This document shows positions 8,720-16,766 of a stretch of DNA of 64,000 nt, in pieces. Source of the DNA: Parerythrobacter jejuensis (GTDB lineage: Bacteria; Pseudomonadota; Alphaproteobacteria; Sphingomonadales; Sphingomonadaceae); assembly GCF_039536765.1 (NCBI RefSeq), contig NZ_BAAAZF010000001.1, positions 434,001-498,000 of the forward strand, given 5' to 3'. The notes under the pieces were generated by a model. It was given only the letters and a program-made list of their open reading frames with translations. It did no database searches and was not told the origin of the DNA. Positions within the stretch are counted from its first letter, which is position 1. Each line of letters starts with the position of its first letter. Both the position numbers and the translations under genes were made by a program.

Positions 8720-10399
8720 ATGAAGAAATACGGCGCACTGCTCGCTGCGATTGTTGGTGGCCTGCTGCTGGCCATCTGGGCCACGACGCCGCCTTCGGCA
8801 CGCCCCGCCGATGCGCCGGAGACACTCTTTTCGGCGTCTCGCGCGATGGAAGATGTGCGCACGATTGCGGCCGAGCCTCACCCGACCGGCTCGGCTCAAA
8901 ATGCAGAGGTACGGGCTTACATCATTGCCCGGCTCCAGTCACTGGGGATGGAAGTGACCACGACCACCGGGCTCGTGCCGGAACGCGGGCTCGACAAGTT
9001 CGGCCATTGGAGCGGAACGCGACCCGACTCGCTGACATTCACCAACATCATTGGCGTGTTGCCAGGCAAGGATCGCACCCTGCCGGCTGTCGCGATCATG
9101 TCGCATCATGACACTGTCTGGGCTTCACCGGGCGCGCCAGACGATACTGCGGGTGTTGCAGCAACAATGGAGACGATCCGCGCCATCAACGCCCAGGGCG
9201 GGGCAGAGCGCGATATCGTCGCCATTATCACCGATGCCGAAGAACTGGGCCTCAACGGCGCGCGACAATTCTTTGCCGAGAACCCGCTGCGCGAGCGGAT
9301 CGGGGCCGTCATCAATCTCGAAGCGCGCGGTGGCGGGGGCCGGACCACGCTGTTTCAGACTTCGTCCGACAATGGCGAGGCCGTGGCCGCCTATGCCGCG
9401 GCCGTGGATCGCCCGGCAGGGTCATCCTTGTCGGCCTTCGTCTATGAAGTCCTGCCCAACGATACCGACCTGACCCCCGCACTGGAGGGGCCATATACGG
9501 CCTACAATCTGGCCTTTATCGGGCGCTCGGGCCTTTACCATTCACCCAAGGCGACACCGGACAATCTCGATCAGGGCGCTTTGCAGGATATGGGGGACCA
9601 GACACTGCAATTGACGCGAGCCTTGGCGAGTTCTGATGCCCATCCCGGCAAAACCCCCAATGCGACTTTCTTCGACGTTTTCGGGTTGTTTACGATGGCC
9701 TATGGCGCAATCGCGGGTTGGGTCTTGCTCATCGCCACCATGGCGCTGCACGCCGGGGCGTATCTACGCCGGGAGAAGGGCGACAATCCTCTCAAGGCAC
9801 TCGGAGCTAGTTTGGGGGTCATCGTGGGGGGAGGTATTCTGCTGTACGTCTTCAACCTCGTTTCGGGGGCGGGCGGAGAAGCGAACTATTATGACCGTCT
9901 GGCTGCGATTCCCCGGCTTGAGGTTCAAGCCCTGTTGCTCAGCATTGCGGTATTGGCAGCGACATCACCCTGGTGGGCCGGGCGCAACTATAGCGTGGTT
10001 GGGCTGGTGCTCGCCTTGGCCGCTCATTTCTTCGCACCGACAACCTCATACCTGATTGTCTGGCCTCTGCTGATCGCCGGGCTGGCTGGGGTTGCTGTAT
10101 CCCGGGTAAGTGATGCAGTGGCGACCCCGATCAAGATTGTCGCCGGAGCCGTAATCATAGGGTTCCTGCTGCAATACGGGCATCAGCTGATGCAGGGCGT
10201 GGGTCCGGACTATCCGTCGCTGGTCGCGTTGATCGCAGCGCTGGCGTTGCCGGTCCTTGGCCTGCTGGTGCCGGAGGCGAAGGCGAGGCCCGCCTTGGGC
10301 CTTGCCGGGATCTGTCTGCTTACCGCCTTTGTTATCGCACTGTGGGTCAGACTGGACCCGGTCGCCGATACCGTGGCGGCCTATGCTTCGCTGAAATAG
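8720..10399 (+). CDS. M28-family zinc peptidase with a C-terminal membrane domain
   Basis: 559 residues. A single membrane anchor at the N-terminus (LLAAIVGGLLLAIWA) leads to a periplasmic or outward-facing M28 aminopeptidase domain of about 280 residues. The zinc ligands are visible in order: His/Asp in SHHDTVW, Asp in PDDTAGVA, the Glu pair in DAEELGLNGA and a late His in GLYHSPKATPDN. Residues of about 320-555 form seven or eight hydrophobic segments, the layout of the Fxna/ERMP1-type membrane M28 peptidases. The substrate is unknown. The start is preceded by GAGGGGATCCGGGA. The gene ends in a shared hairpin with rpoD. Confidence 0.87.
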   Translation: MKKYGALLAAIVGGLLLAIWATTPPSARPADAPETLFSASRAMEDVRTIAAEPHPTGSAQNAEVRAYIIARLQSLGMEVTTTTGLVPERGLDKFGHWSGTRPDSLTFTNIIGVLPGKDRTLPAVAIMSHHDTVWASPGAPDDTAGVAATMETIRAINAQGGAERDIVAIITDAEELGLNGARQFFAENPLRERIGAVINLEARGGGGRTTLFQTSSDNGEAVAAYAAAVDRPAGSSLSAFVYEVLPNDTDLTPALEGPYTAYNLAFIGRSGLYHSPKATPDNLDQGALQDMGDQTLQLTRALASSDAHPGKTPNATFFDVFGLFTMAYGAIAGWVLLIATMALHAGAYLRREKGDNPLKALGASLGVIVGGGILLYVFNLVSGAGGEANYYDRLAAIPRLEVQALLLSIAVLAATSPWWAGRNYSVVGLVLALAAHFFAPTTSYLIVWPLLIAGLAGVAVSRVSDAVATPIKIVAGAVIIGFLLQYGHQLMQGVGPDYPSLVALIAALALPVLGLLVPEAKARPALGLAGICLLTAFVIALWVRLDPVADTVAAYASLK

Positions 10400-10434
10400 A
10401 AAGGGCGGCGCCTTACTGCGAAGGGCCGCCCTTT
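10400..10434. terminator. Bidirectional terminator between the M28 peptidase and rpoD
   Basis: A perfect 10-bp stem, AAAGGGCGGC (10400-10409) with GCCGCCCTTT (10425-10434), has a 15-base loop. It sits between two convergent genes, directly after the peptidase stop codon and 22 bases beyond the rpoD stop. Short T tracts exist on both strands. Confidence 0.7.
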
Positions 10435-10456
10435 CAAAAAGCAATCATTGCCTGGC

Positions 10457-12487
10457 TTACTGATCCAGGAAGCTGCGCATCTTGCGGCTGCGGCTTGGGT
10501 GCTTGAGCTTGCGCAGTGCCTTGGCCTCGATCTGCCGGATACGTTCGCGGGTAACACTGAACTGCTGCCCGACTTCTTCCAGCGTGTGATCGGTGTTCAT
10601 GCCGATGCCGAAGCGCATACGCAGCACGCGCTCTTCGCGCGGAGTGAGGGATGCCAGTACGCGGGTGACGGTTTCCTTGAGGTTCGCCTGGATCGCGGCG
10701 TCCACGGGAATAATCGCGTTCTTGTCCTCGATGAAATCGCCCAAATGCGAATCTTCCTCGTCGCCGATCGGCGTTTCGAGGCTAATCGGTTCCTTGGCGA
10801 TCTTCATCACCTTGCGTACCTTCTCCAGCGGCATGGAGAGACGCTCTGCCATCTCTTCCGGGGTCGGTTCGCGGCCCTGCTCGTGCAGGAATTGGCGGCT
10901 CGTGCGGACCAGCTTGTTGATCGTCTCGATCATGTGGACCGGAATACGGATGGTTCGGGCCTGGTCAGCAATCGAACGGGTGATTGCCTGACGGATCCAC
11001 CACGTTGCATAGGTGCTGAACTTGTAGCCACGCCGGTATTCGAACTTGTCGACCGCCTTCATCAGGCCGATATTGCCTTCCTGAATGAGATCAAGGAATT
11101 GCAGGCCACGGTTGGTATATTTTTTGGCAATGGAAATCACCAGGCGCAGGTTCGCCTCGACCATTTCCTTCTTCGCGATCCGTGCTTCGCGCTCGCCCTT
11201 TTGCACCATGTTCACGATGCGGCGGAATTCGGGCAGGCTCATGCCGGTGGCGGCAGCAATATCGGCGATTTCGGACCGGATGCGATCAACGGCATCGCCT
11301 TCCTTGTCGGCGAAGGCAGCCCATTTTTTGTCCTTCTTCACGCGGTCCTGCATCCACGCATCGTCCAGCTCGTTGCCGATATAGGCATCGAGGAAGTCGC
11401 GGCGCTTGACCTTGTGCCGTTCGGCAAGGCGCAACATCTGGCCGCCCAGGGCGGTCAGGCGGCGGTTGAAGGCATAGAGATTGTCGACCAGGAATTCGAT
11501 CTTGGTCGCGTGGAACTGCATGCTTTCCACTTCGGCGGTCAGTTCCTCGCCGAGCTTCTCGTATTTGTTTTCCTTGGCTTTGGGCAGAACTTCGCCGCGC
11601 GCCATGGTTTCGACACGCTCGTTCTGGAGCTTCTCGAACTTCTTGAACAGGCTTGTGATCCGGGCAAAGCGTTCGATGGCGTCCGGCTTCAGCGCGGCCT
11701 CCATCTGGGCGAGGGACATGGTGTTGTCCTCTTCCTCTTCTTCCTCGCGCTTGGAAGAACCCTCTTCGCCGTCTTCGCCTTCGGTATCCTCGTCGTCCTC
11801 GGAAACGTCGTCCTCATCATCGTCACGGATGCTCGGGCCGGCCGAATCTTCAGTGATTTCGCCGTCGTCATCATCCTCGGCGCCTTCGGCAAGCTTGTCC
11901 GCCGGTGGTTCTTTCGACAGCATTGCATCAAGATCGAGGATCTCGCGCAGCTGCATTTCTTCGTTGTTGAGCGCTTCGGACCACTGGATAATGGCGTGGA
12001 ACGTGATCGGGCTTTGGCACAGGCCGATAATCATCGTGTCACGGCCGGATTCGATCCGCTTCGCAATCGCGATTTCGCCTTCACGGCTAAGCAGTTCCAC
12101 CGCGCCCATTTCACGCAGATACATGCGCACCGGATCATCGGTGCGATCGCCCGTGGTGGTCTTTTTTGCGGCAGCAGCCGGTGCCTTCTTGGCGTCTTTC
12201 TTGGCATCGCCACCAACGGCGATTTCCTCGACTTCGGCTTCCTGCTGGGCTTCGGCCTCGGCCTCTTCGTCGTTCTCGACGATGTTGACGCCCATTTCGC
12301 TGATCGCGGACATCACATCCTCGATCTGCTCTGAATTCATCTGATCCTGCGGCAGAGCATCATTAAGCTCGTCCACCGTCAGGTAGCCCCGACGCTTGGC
12401 CTTGGTCATCAGCTTCTTGATCGACGCCTCGTTGAGGTCGATCAGGGGTGCATCTTCGGTTTGTTTGGTTTTAGCTTCGGACGCCAT
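10457..12487 (-). CDS. rpoD: RNA polymerase primary sigma factor (sigma-70)
   Basis: 676 residues. Region 1.1 lies at the N-terminus ([21 protein letters not shown]), and region 1.2 includes [21 protein letters not shown]. Region 2, with the -10 recognition helix, is visible as [20 protein letters not shown], and region 4.2 (-35 binding) as [21 protein letters not shown]. Between regions 1.2 and 2 there is the large non-conserved segment usual for alpha- and gammaproteobacteria, here extremely acidic (about residues 195-260, near 11710-11905). The gene starts 9 bases after dnaG, giving the classical macromolecular-synthesis operon. Confidence 0.98.
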   Translation of the reverse strand: MASEAKTKQTEDAPLIDLNEASIKKLMTKAKRRGYLTVDELNDALPQDQMNSEQIEDVMSAISEMGVNIVENDEEAEAEAQQEAEVEEIAVGGDAKKDAKKAPAAAAKKTTTGDRTDDPVRMYLREMGAVELLSREGEIAIAKRIESGRDTMIIGLCQSPITFHAIIQWSEALNNEEMQLREILDLDAMLSKEPPADKLAEGAEDDDDGEITEDSAGPSIRDDDEDDVSEDDEDTEGEDGEEGSSKREEEEEEDNTMSLAQMEAALKPDAIERFARITSLFKKFEKLQNERVETMARGEVLPKAKENKYEKLGEELTAEVESMQFHATKIEFLVDNLYAFNRRLTALGGQMLRLAERHKVKRRDFLDAYIGNELDDAWMQDRVKKDKKWAAFADKEGDAVDRIRSEIADIAAATGMSLPEFRRIVNMVQKGEREARIAKKEMVEANLRLVISIAKKYTNRGLQFLDLIQEGNIGLMKAVDKFEYRRGYKFSTYATWWIRQAITRSIADQARTIRIPVHMIETINKLVRTSRQFLHEQGREPTPEEMAERLSMPLEKVRKVMKIAKEPISLETPIGDEEDSHLGDFIEDKNAIIPVDAAIQANLKETVTRVLASLTPREERVLRMRFGIGMNTDHTLEEVGQQFSVTRERIRQIEAKALRKLKHPSRSRKMRSFLDQ

Positions 12488-12496
12488 AGGTCTGAT

Positions 12497-14377
12497 TTAG
12501 TCCGTTTCCTGTTCGCCCGCCGTTTCCGGTTCGGGCGTTGTCCCCAGTTCCGGCTGCGTTTCCGCAGCCCGTATACTCGCCATTTGGCCGAGTCGCGCGT
12601 CAAATTCCAGCTTTCGTTTCAACAGCCGCTGCTGTTCCGCGAAAGCGCCTTCCGGATCGGTCTCGAACCGCGCAGTTGCCGCAGCAAGCGCAGCCTTCAA
12701 CGCAGGTCTTTCGACCAGCAACGATACGGCTTCGGCCAGATCTTTACGCGCGTCCTGCGGATCTATTCCTTCGCGGAGGAAGGCAAAATGACTCTTATCC
12801 GGGGGCACAAAGTGGCCAATGTCATCCGATATGGGCGAATTCTCGCCGTCTTCAAGCATTTCCGCCATGTCGAGCAAAGGATTTACCGCATTTGCGACTT
12901 TGGGGTCACGCTCTGCCGCCTCTGCCAACACATCGGCATGGCGATCGATTTGATCCGGAAACTTGAGGAAGCCGGAAACGACTGCAGCGGTCAGCCGGTC
13001 GAGCGAGCCGCCCTCGGCACTGGCTCGCAGCCGCCTTATCTCTGCCGGGTCAGAGCGCCGCGGAGCCGGCTTGCCCTGTTTGAAGCCGCCGGGTTGCCAC
13101 GGTTTGCGCTCGCGCGGCGGGAAGGCAAAGGCCGAAAACCGCTCAAGCAGTTCCCGCTTGTACAAGGCCTTGATATCCTGATCGGCAATCGTGTCCACAT
13201 GCGCCAGCAACCGTGCTTTCAATCCGGCCTTGTCTTCTGGCGAATTGAGCGGTTGGGCATCGCGTTCATATTGCCATAGCGTGTCGAGCAGGCTGTCTGC
13301 GCTGTCGAGCAATTGGTCGAGAGCGCCGCGCCCTTTTTGCTGCAACAGGTCATCGGGATCGAGCCCTGGCGGCATGCGTACGATCGCCAGGGAATGGGCG
13401 GGGCGGAGCAAGGGCAAAGCGCGCGACACCGCCCGCATGGCGGCCCGTTGGCCGGCCGCATCGCCATCGAAGCACAGCACCGGCCGTTCAACGATCCGCC
13501 ACAGCATTTCGATCTGTTGCTCTGTCAGCGCCGTACCCAGAGGCGCCACCGCATCCGCGATCCCCGCATTGGCGAGGGCGATCACGTCCATATAGCCTTC
13601 GACAACCACGATGCGCCCGCTCTGGCGCGAGGCGGGGCTGGCACGGTGGAGGTTGTAGAGTGTGCGGCCCTTATCGAATAAAGGCGTGTCGGGCGAATTG
13701 AGATATTTCGCGACGCCATCGCGCTTGTCCAGAATGCGGCCGCCAAAGGCGATCACGCGCCCGCGTTGGTCCTGGATAGGCAGCATCAGCCGGTCGCGAA
13801 ACCGGTCGTAAGGCGCCTTGTCCTCAACCGAAATCTGCATTCCGGATTCAACCAGCATCGGGGTTTCGAAACGGGAAAGCGCGTTGGCAAGAGCCTGCTT
13901 GCTATCGGGCGCATAGCCGAAGCCGAATTCGCGGATGACTTTGTCGGAGAAGCCACGCGTGGCCAGATATCGCTGCGCCTTGGTGCCATCATCGCTGTGC
14001 AGGACATCGACGAACCACTGCTGCGCGGCTTCGGTCACATCAACCAACTCCGCCCGTTTCTCGGCACGTTTGGCGGCCTGGGGATCGGGGGCAGGGACTT
14101 CCATCCCGGCCTGCGCAGCCAGTTCTTTCACCGCGTCCATGAATTGCAGGCCGCGCTGGTCAGTCATCCAGCGGATCACATCGCCATGCGCACCGCAGCC
14201 AAAGCAGTGGTAAAACCCCTTCTCGTCAGAGACGGTGAAGCTGGGCGACTTCTCGTTATGGAAAGGACAGCACGCCTTCCATTCCCGGCCTGCCTTCTGC
14301 AGCTTGGTCGTGCGCTGGATAACGCTCGAAAGCGTTACCCGTGCGCGCAGTTCATCAAGCCATTGCGGTGAAAGCAT
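12497..14377 (-). CDS. dnaG: DNA primase
   Basis: DnaG makes the RNA primers for replication. The 626-residue protein has the N-terminal CHC2 zinc finger (C37, H40, C58, C61 in CPFH and CFGC), the RNA-polymerase core with a Toprim domain (VVEGYMDVIAL, then CFDGDAAG with the metal-binding acids), and a C-terminal helicase-binding region rich in Ala, Glu and Arg. It starts 12 bases after the yqeY-like gene and ends 9 bases before rpoD. The C-terminal 30 residues (AAETQPELGTTPEPETAGEQ) are low-complexity. Confidence 0.98.
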   Translation of the reverse strand: MLSPQWLDELRARVTLSSVIQRTTKLQKAGREWKACCPFHNEKSPSFTVSDEKGFYHCFGCGAHGDVIRWMTDQRGLQFMDAVKELAAQAGMEVPAPDPQAAKRAEKRAELVDVTEAAQQWFVDVLHSDDGTKAQRYLATRGFSDKVIREFGFGYAPDSKQALANALSRFETPMLVESGMQISVEDKAPYDRFRDRLMLPIQDQRGRVIAFGGRILDKRDGVAKYLNSPDTPLFDKGRTLYNLHRASPASRQSGRIVVVEGYMDVIALANAGIADAVAPLGTALTEQQIEMLWRIVERPVLCFDGDAAGQRAAMRAVSRALPLLRPAHSLAIVRMPPGLDPDDLLQQKGRGALDQLLDSADSLLDTLWQYERDAQPLNSPEDKAGLKARLLAHVDTIADQDIKALYKRELLERFSAFAFPPRERKPWQPGGFKQGKPAPRRSDPAEIRRLRASAEGGSLDRLTAAVVSGFLKFPDQIDRHADVLAEAAERDPKVANAVNPLLDMAEMLEDGENSPISDDIGHFVPPDKSHFAFLREGIDPQDARKDLAEAVSLLVERPALKAALAAATARFETDPEGAFAEQQRLLKRKLEFDARLGQMASIRAAETQPELGTTPEPETAGEQETD

Positions 14378-14389
14378 GGTGGCAGCGTA

Positions 14390-14854
14390 TTAGGAAAGCG
14401 CAGCCTTCACCAGTCCGCTGGCCTTGCTCATGTCGAGTTCTGCCCCGTGGCGTGCCTTCAATTCACCCATAACGCGGCCCATATCCTTCATGCCCTCGGC
14501 ATTCAGCTCGGCCTTGATCGCGTCAATCGCTGCACGCGTTTCATCCTCACCCATCTGCTGGGGCAGGAATTCCTCGATCACGGCCAGCTCTGCCTCTTCC
14601 TTGGCGGCCAGTTCCGTGCGGCCACCATCGGTATACATCTGGATCGATTCGCGGCGCTGCTTGCCCATTTTCTGGAGCACGTCGATCACCATGGCATCGT
14701 CCTCCACTTCTTTGCTGGAGGTGCGCATTTCGATGTCGCGATCCTTGATCTTGGCGCCGATCAGGCGGAGCGCGGCGGTACGATCCTTGTCTTTGGCCTT
14801 CATGGCGGTGACGGTGGCAGTCTTGATGGCGTCGCGCAGAGTGGTGTCTGACAT
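14390..14854 (-). CDS. GatB/YqeY domain protein
   Basis: 154 residues, the normal length of the YqeY family, which shares the helical tail domain of the GatB amidotransferase subunit. Visible marks are TLRDAIKTATVTAMKAKDK at the start, the middle segment RRESIQMYTDGGRTELAAKEEAE, and a C-terminal GRVMGELKARHGAELD. The biochemical role is unproven. It is commonly found just before dnaG-rpoD in alphaproteobacteria, as here, with 12 bases to dnaG. It is the probable first gene of that operon and is divergent from carA. Confidence 0.93.
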   Translation of the reverse strand: MSDTTLRDAIKTATVTAMKAKDKDRTAALRLIGAKIKDRDIEMRTSSKEVEDDAMVIDVLQKMGKQRRESIQMYTDGGRTELAAKEEAELAVIEEFLPQQMGEDETRAAIDAIKAELNAEGMKDMGRVMGELKARHGAELDMSKASGLVKAALS

Positions 14855-15016
14855 GGTCGGTTCCTGTGGATGATTGCCGGGCTATCAACACCCAAAGCAA
14901 AATAGATGCGAATTACCCCCTAACTGGCGCGCCGAACCGCTTGACGCAAGGGGAGGGCATCCGTAGCCCGTGGGTCTTAGCGACATCGCCGGAAACCCTG
15001 ACTCGGAGCAGCCCAA

Positions 15017-16210
15017 ATGGCCACCGCCGACATTACCCCTGCGCAACCCAAAGGCGCGACAGGAGTCCTCTTGCTGGCCGACGGCACGGCCCTGTGGGGC
15101 TACGGCTTCGGCGCGGCGGGCTCTGCGGTTGGCGAAGTATGCTTCAACACCTCCATGACCGGCTATCAGGAGGTGATGACCGATCCCAGCTATGCGGCGC
15201 AGATCGTAACCTTCACCTTCCCCCATATCGGCAATGTCGGCGCGAATGCGGAGGATATCGAGGGCCAAGTGGAAAGCGCGGTGGGCTGCGTGGTGCGCGA
15301 GGAAGTGACCCCGCACAGCAATTTCCGCAGCCAGCAGCAATTTACCGACTGGATGGAGGCACACGGAAAGATCGGCCTGTCCGGAATCGATACACGCGCG
15401 CTGACCCGCTTCATCCGCCTCAGCGGCGCGCCCAATGCAGTGATCGCCCATGCGCCGGACGGCAATTTCGACTTGCCCGAACTGCTCGCCCGCGCGCAGG
15501 ATTGGGCGGGCCTGGAAGGCATGGACCTCGCCCAGCGCGTAACGCGGGAGGCGCAGCAGGATTGGGAAGGCGGCGCGTGGACGCTGGAGAAGGGCTATGG
15601 CCGTGCTCCTCGTGATGCGCAGCCGCATGTCGTCGCAATAGATTACGGCGCGAAGGACAATATCTTCCGCAACCTGGTGAAGGCCGGAGCGCGAGTGACG
15701 GTGGTGCCGGCCAAGGCCAGCCTTGAGGAGGTGCTGGCGCACAAGCCCGATGGCGTGTTCCTTTCCAACGGGCCGGGCGACCCTGCGGCGACGGGCGAAT
15801 ATGCGGTGCCGGTGATCAAGGCGTTGCTGGAGCGGGACATCCCGCTGTTCGGCATCTGCCTCGGCCACCAGATGCTGGCGCTGGCAGCGGGCGCGAAAAC
15901 CACCAAGATGCACCAGGGCCACCGTGGCGCGAACCACCCTGTGCAGCGTGTGGCGTTTGGTGAGGATGGGGGCTGGGGCGAGACCACCGGCCTCGTCGAG
16001 ATCACCAGCATGAACCACGGCTTCGCCGTCGATGGCGAAACTTTGCCGGCGGGCGTCGAGCAGACCCATGTCAGCCTGTTCGACGGCAGCAATTGCGGCA
16101 TCAGTATCACCGGCAAGAAGGCTTTCGGCGTGCAGTACCACCCGGAAGCCAGCCCCGGTCCGCAGGACAGCTTTTACCTGTTCGAGAAGTTTGTGGGGAT
16201 GTTGGGATGA
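15017..16210 (+). CDS. carA: Carbamoyl-phosphate synthase, small (glutaminase) subunit
   Basis: CarA hydrolyses glutamine and channels ammonia to CarB for carbamoyl phosphate, the precursor of pyrimidines and arginine. The protein is 397 residues. The N-terminal domain carries FNTSMTGYQEVMTDPSY. The C-terminal class I amidotransferase has the nucleophile C281 in GICLGHQ and the triad partners H375 and E377 in YHPEASPGP. A GGAG lies a few bases before ATG 15017. The stop codon overlaps the start of a lipoprotein gene (ATGA), which separates carA from carB. A weak TTGACG near 14941 might belong to its promoter, but no good -10 follows. Confidence 0.98.
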   Translation: MATADITPAQPKGATGVLLLADGTALWGYGFGAAGSAVGEVCFNTSMTGYQEVMTDPSYAAQIVTFTFPHIGNVGANAEDIEGQVESAVGCVVREEVTPHSNFRSQQQFTDWMEAHGKIGLSGIDTRALTRFIRLSGAPNAVIAHAPDGNFDLPELLARAQDWAGLEGMDLAQRVTREAQQDWEGGAWTLEKGYGRAPRDAQPHVVAIDYGAKDNIFRNLVKAGARVTVVPAKASLEEVLAHKPDGVFLSNGPGDPAATGEYAVPVIKALLERDIPLFGICLGHQMLALAAGAKTTKMHQGHRGANHPVQRVAFGEDGGWGETTGLVEITSMNHGFAVDGETLPAGVEQTHVSLFDGSNCGISITGKKAFGVQYHPEASPGPQDSFYLFEKFVGMLG

Positions 16211-16746
16211 GATACTGCCTTATCCCATTGATAGGAACTGCTGCTCTTGCTTCCTGCAGCAATCAAGGGACGCTGGAAAAGGATGAGATACCGGCTACGC
16301 AGCTTGCCCTAGCCTCCCAATACAAAACCAGTATCGAAGAAGCAGCTCAGGGCTGCCTCGATGATCCTCGCTCAATCAACCTAAAACTGTTTCCATCGTC
16401 GGAAAGCCGTTGGCAGCACATAACCGGAGATCAATCTCGGTCTAGTTTTGTTTGGGATGCTTGGATCGACACTAAACGGCAACATTTCGAGATATTTACC
16501 GCAGTGGGCGATCTCAAAGGGACGTCGGCCGCCTCCCCGGAGGTGATCTACTGTATCGCCGAAAGTCTGGATCTGCCGGTGGAGCGCGAGGTTGTCAGTC
16601 GCGCATGGAACCCCGTCTCGTTGAGGATGGTTGTGCGTGACTTTCCCTCATCTGACGATCCGGCATCGGGTGTTTCATTCAAATTGACTATGAGCGGAGA
16701 CGAGGCCGAATTCCAATCTCAACGCGACCTCGGCCGCGAGAGCTGA
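16207..16746 (+). CDS. Predicted lipoprotein inserted between carA and carB
   Basis: 179 residues from ATG 16207, whose start overlaps the carA stop (ATGA). The N-terminus MRYCLIPLIGTAALASCSN is a lipoprotein signal with the lipobox LASC, so the mature protein should be lipid-anchored at Cys 17. The rest is hydrophilic, with three more cysteines (GCLDD, IYCIAE) and an acidic tail (SGDEAEFQSQ). I recognise no domain. By eye the segment is poorer in G+C than carA and carB and uses codons rare in the neighbours (CTA, ATA), which hints at a later acquisition. It ends 20 bases before carB, so transcription of carB must pass through it unless carB has its own promoter. Confidence 0.75.
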   Translation: MRYCLIPLIGTAALASCSNQGTLEKDEIPATQLALASQYKTSIEEAAQGCLDDPRSINLKLFPSSESRWQHITGDQSRSSFVWDAWIDTKRQHFEIFTAVGDLKGTSAASPEVIYCIAESLDLPVEREVVSRAWNPVSLRMVVRDFPSSDDPASGVSFKLTMSGDEAEFQSQRDLGRES

Positions 16747-16766
16747 TTGTACAATGAAAGAATTTC

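Noticed and set aside
10448-12334. 628-codon open frame on the + strand opposite rpoD
   Set aside because: It lies fully inside rpoD, whose domains are intact. The antisense frame is kept open by third-position GC bias and the product is low-complexity, with no recognisable domain.
14885-16141. 418-codon frame on the minus strand opposite carA
   Set aside because: Shadow of carA; the protein has His/Arg-rich random character.
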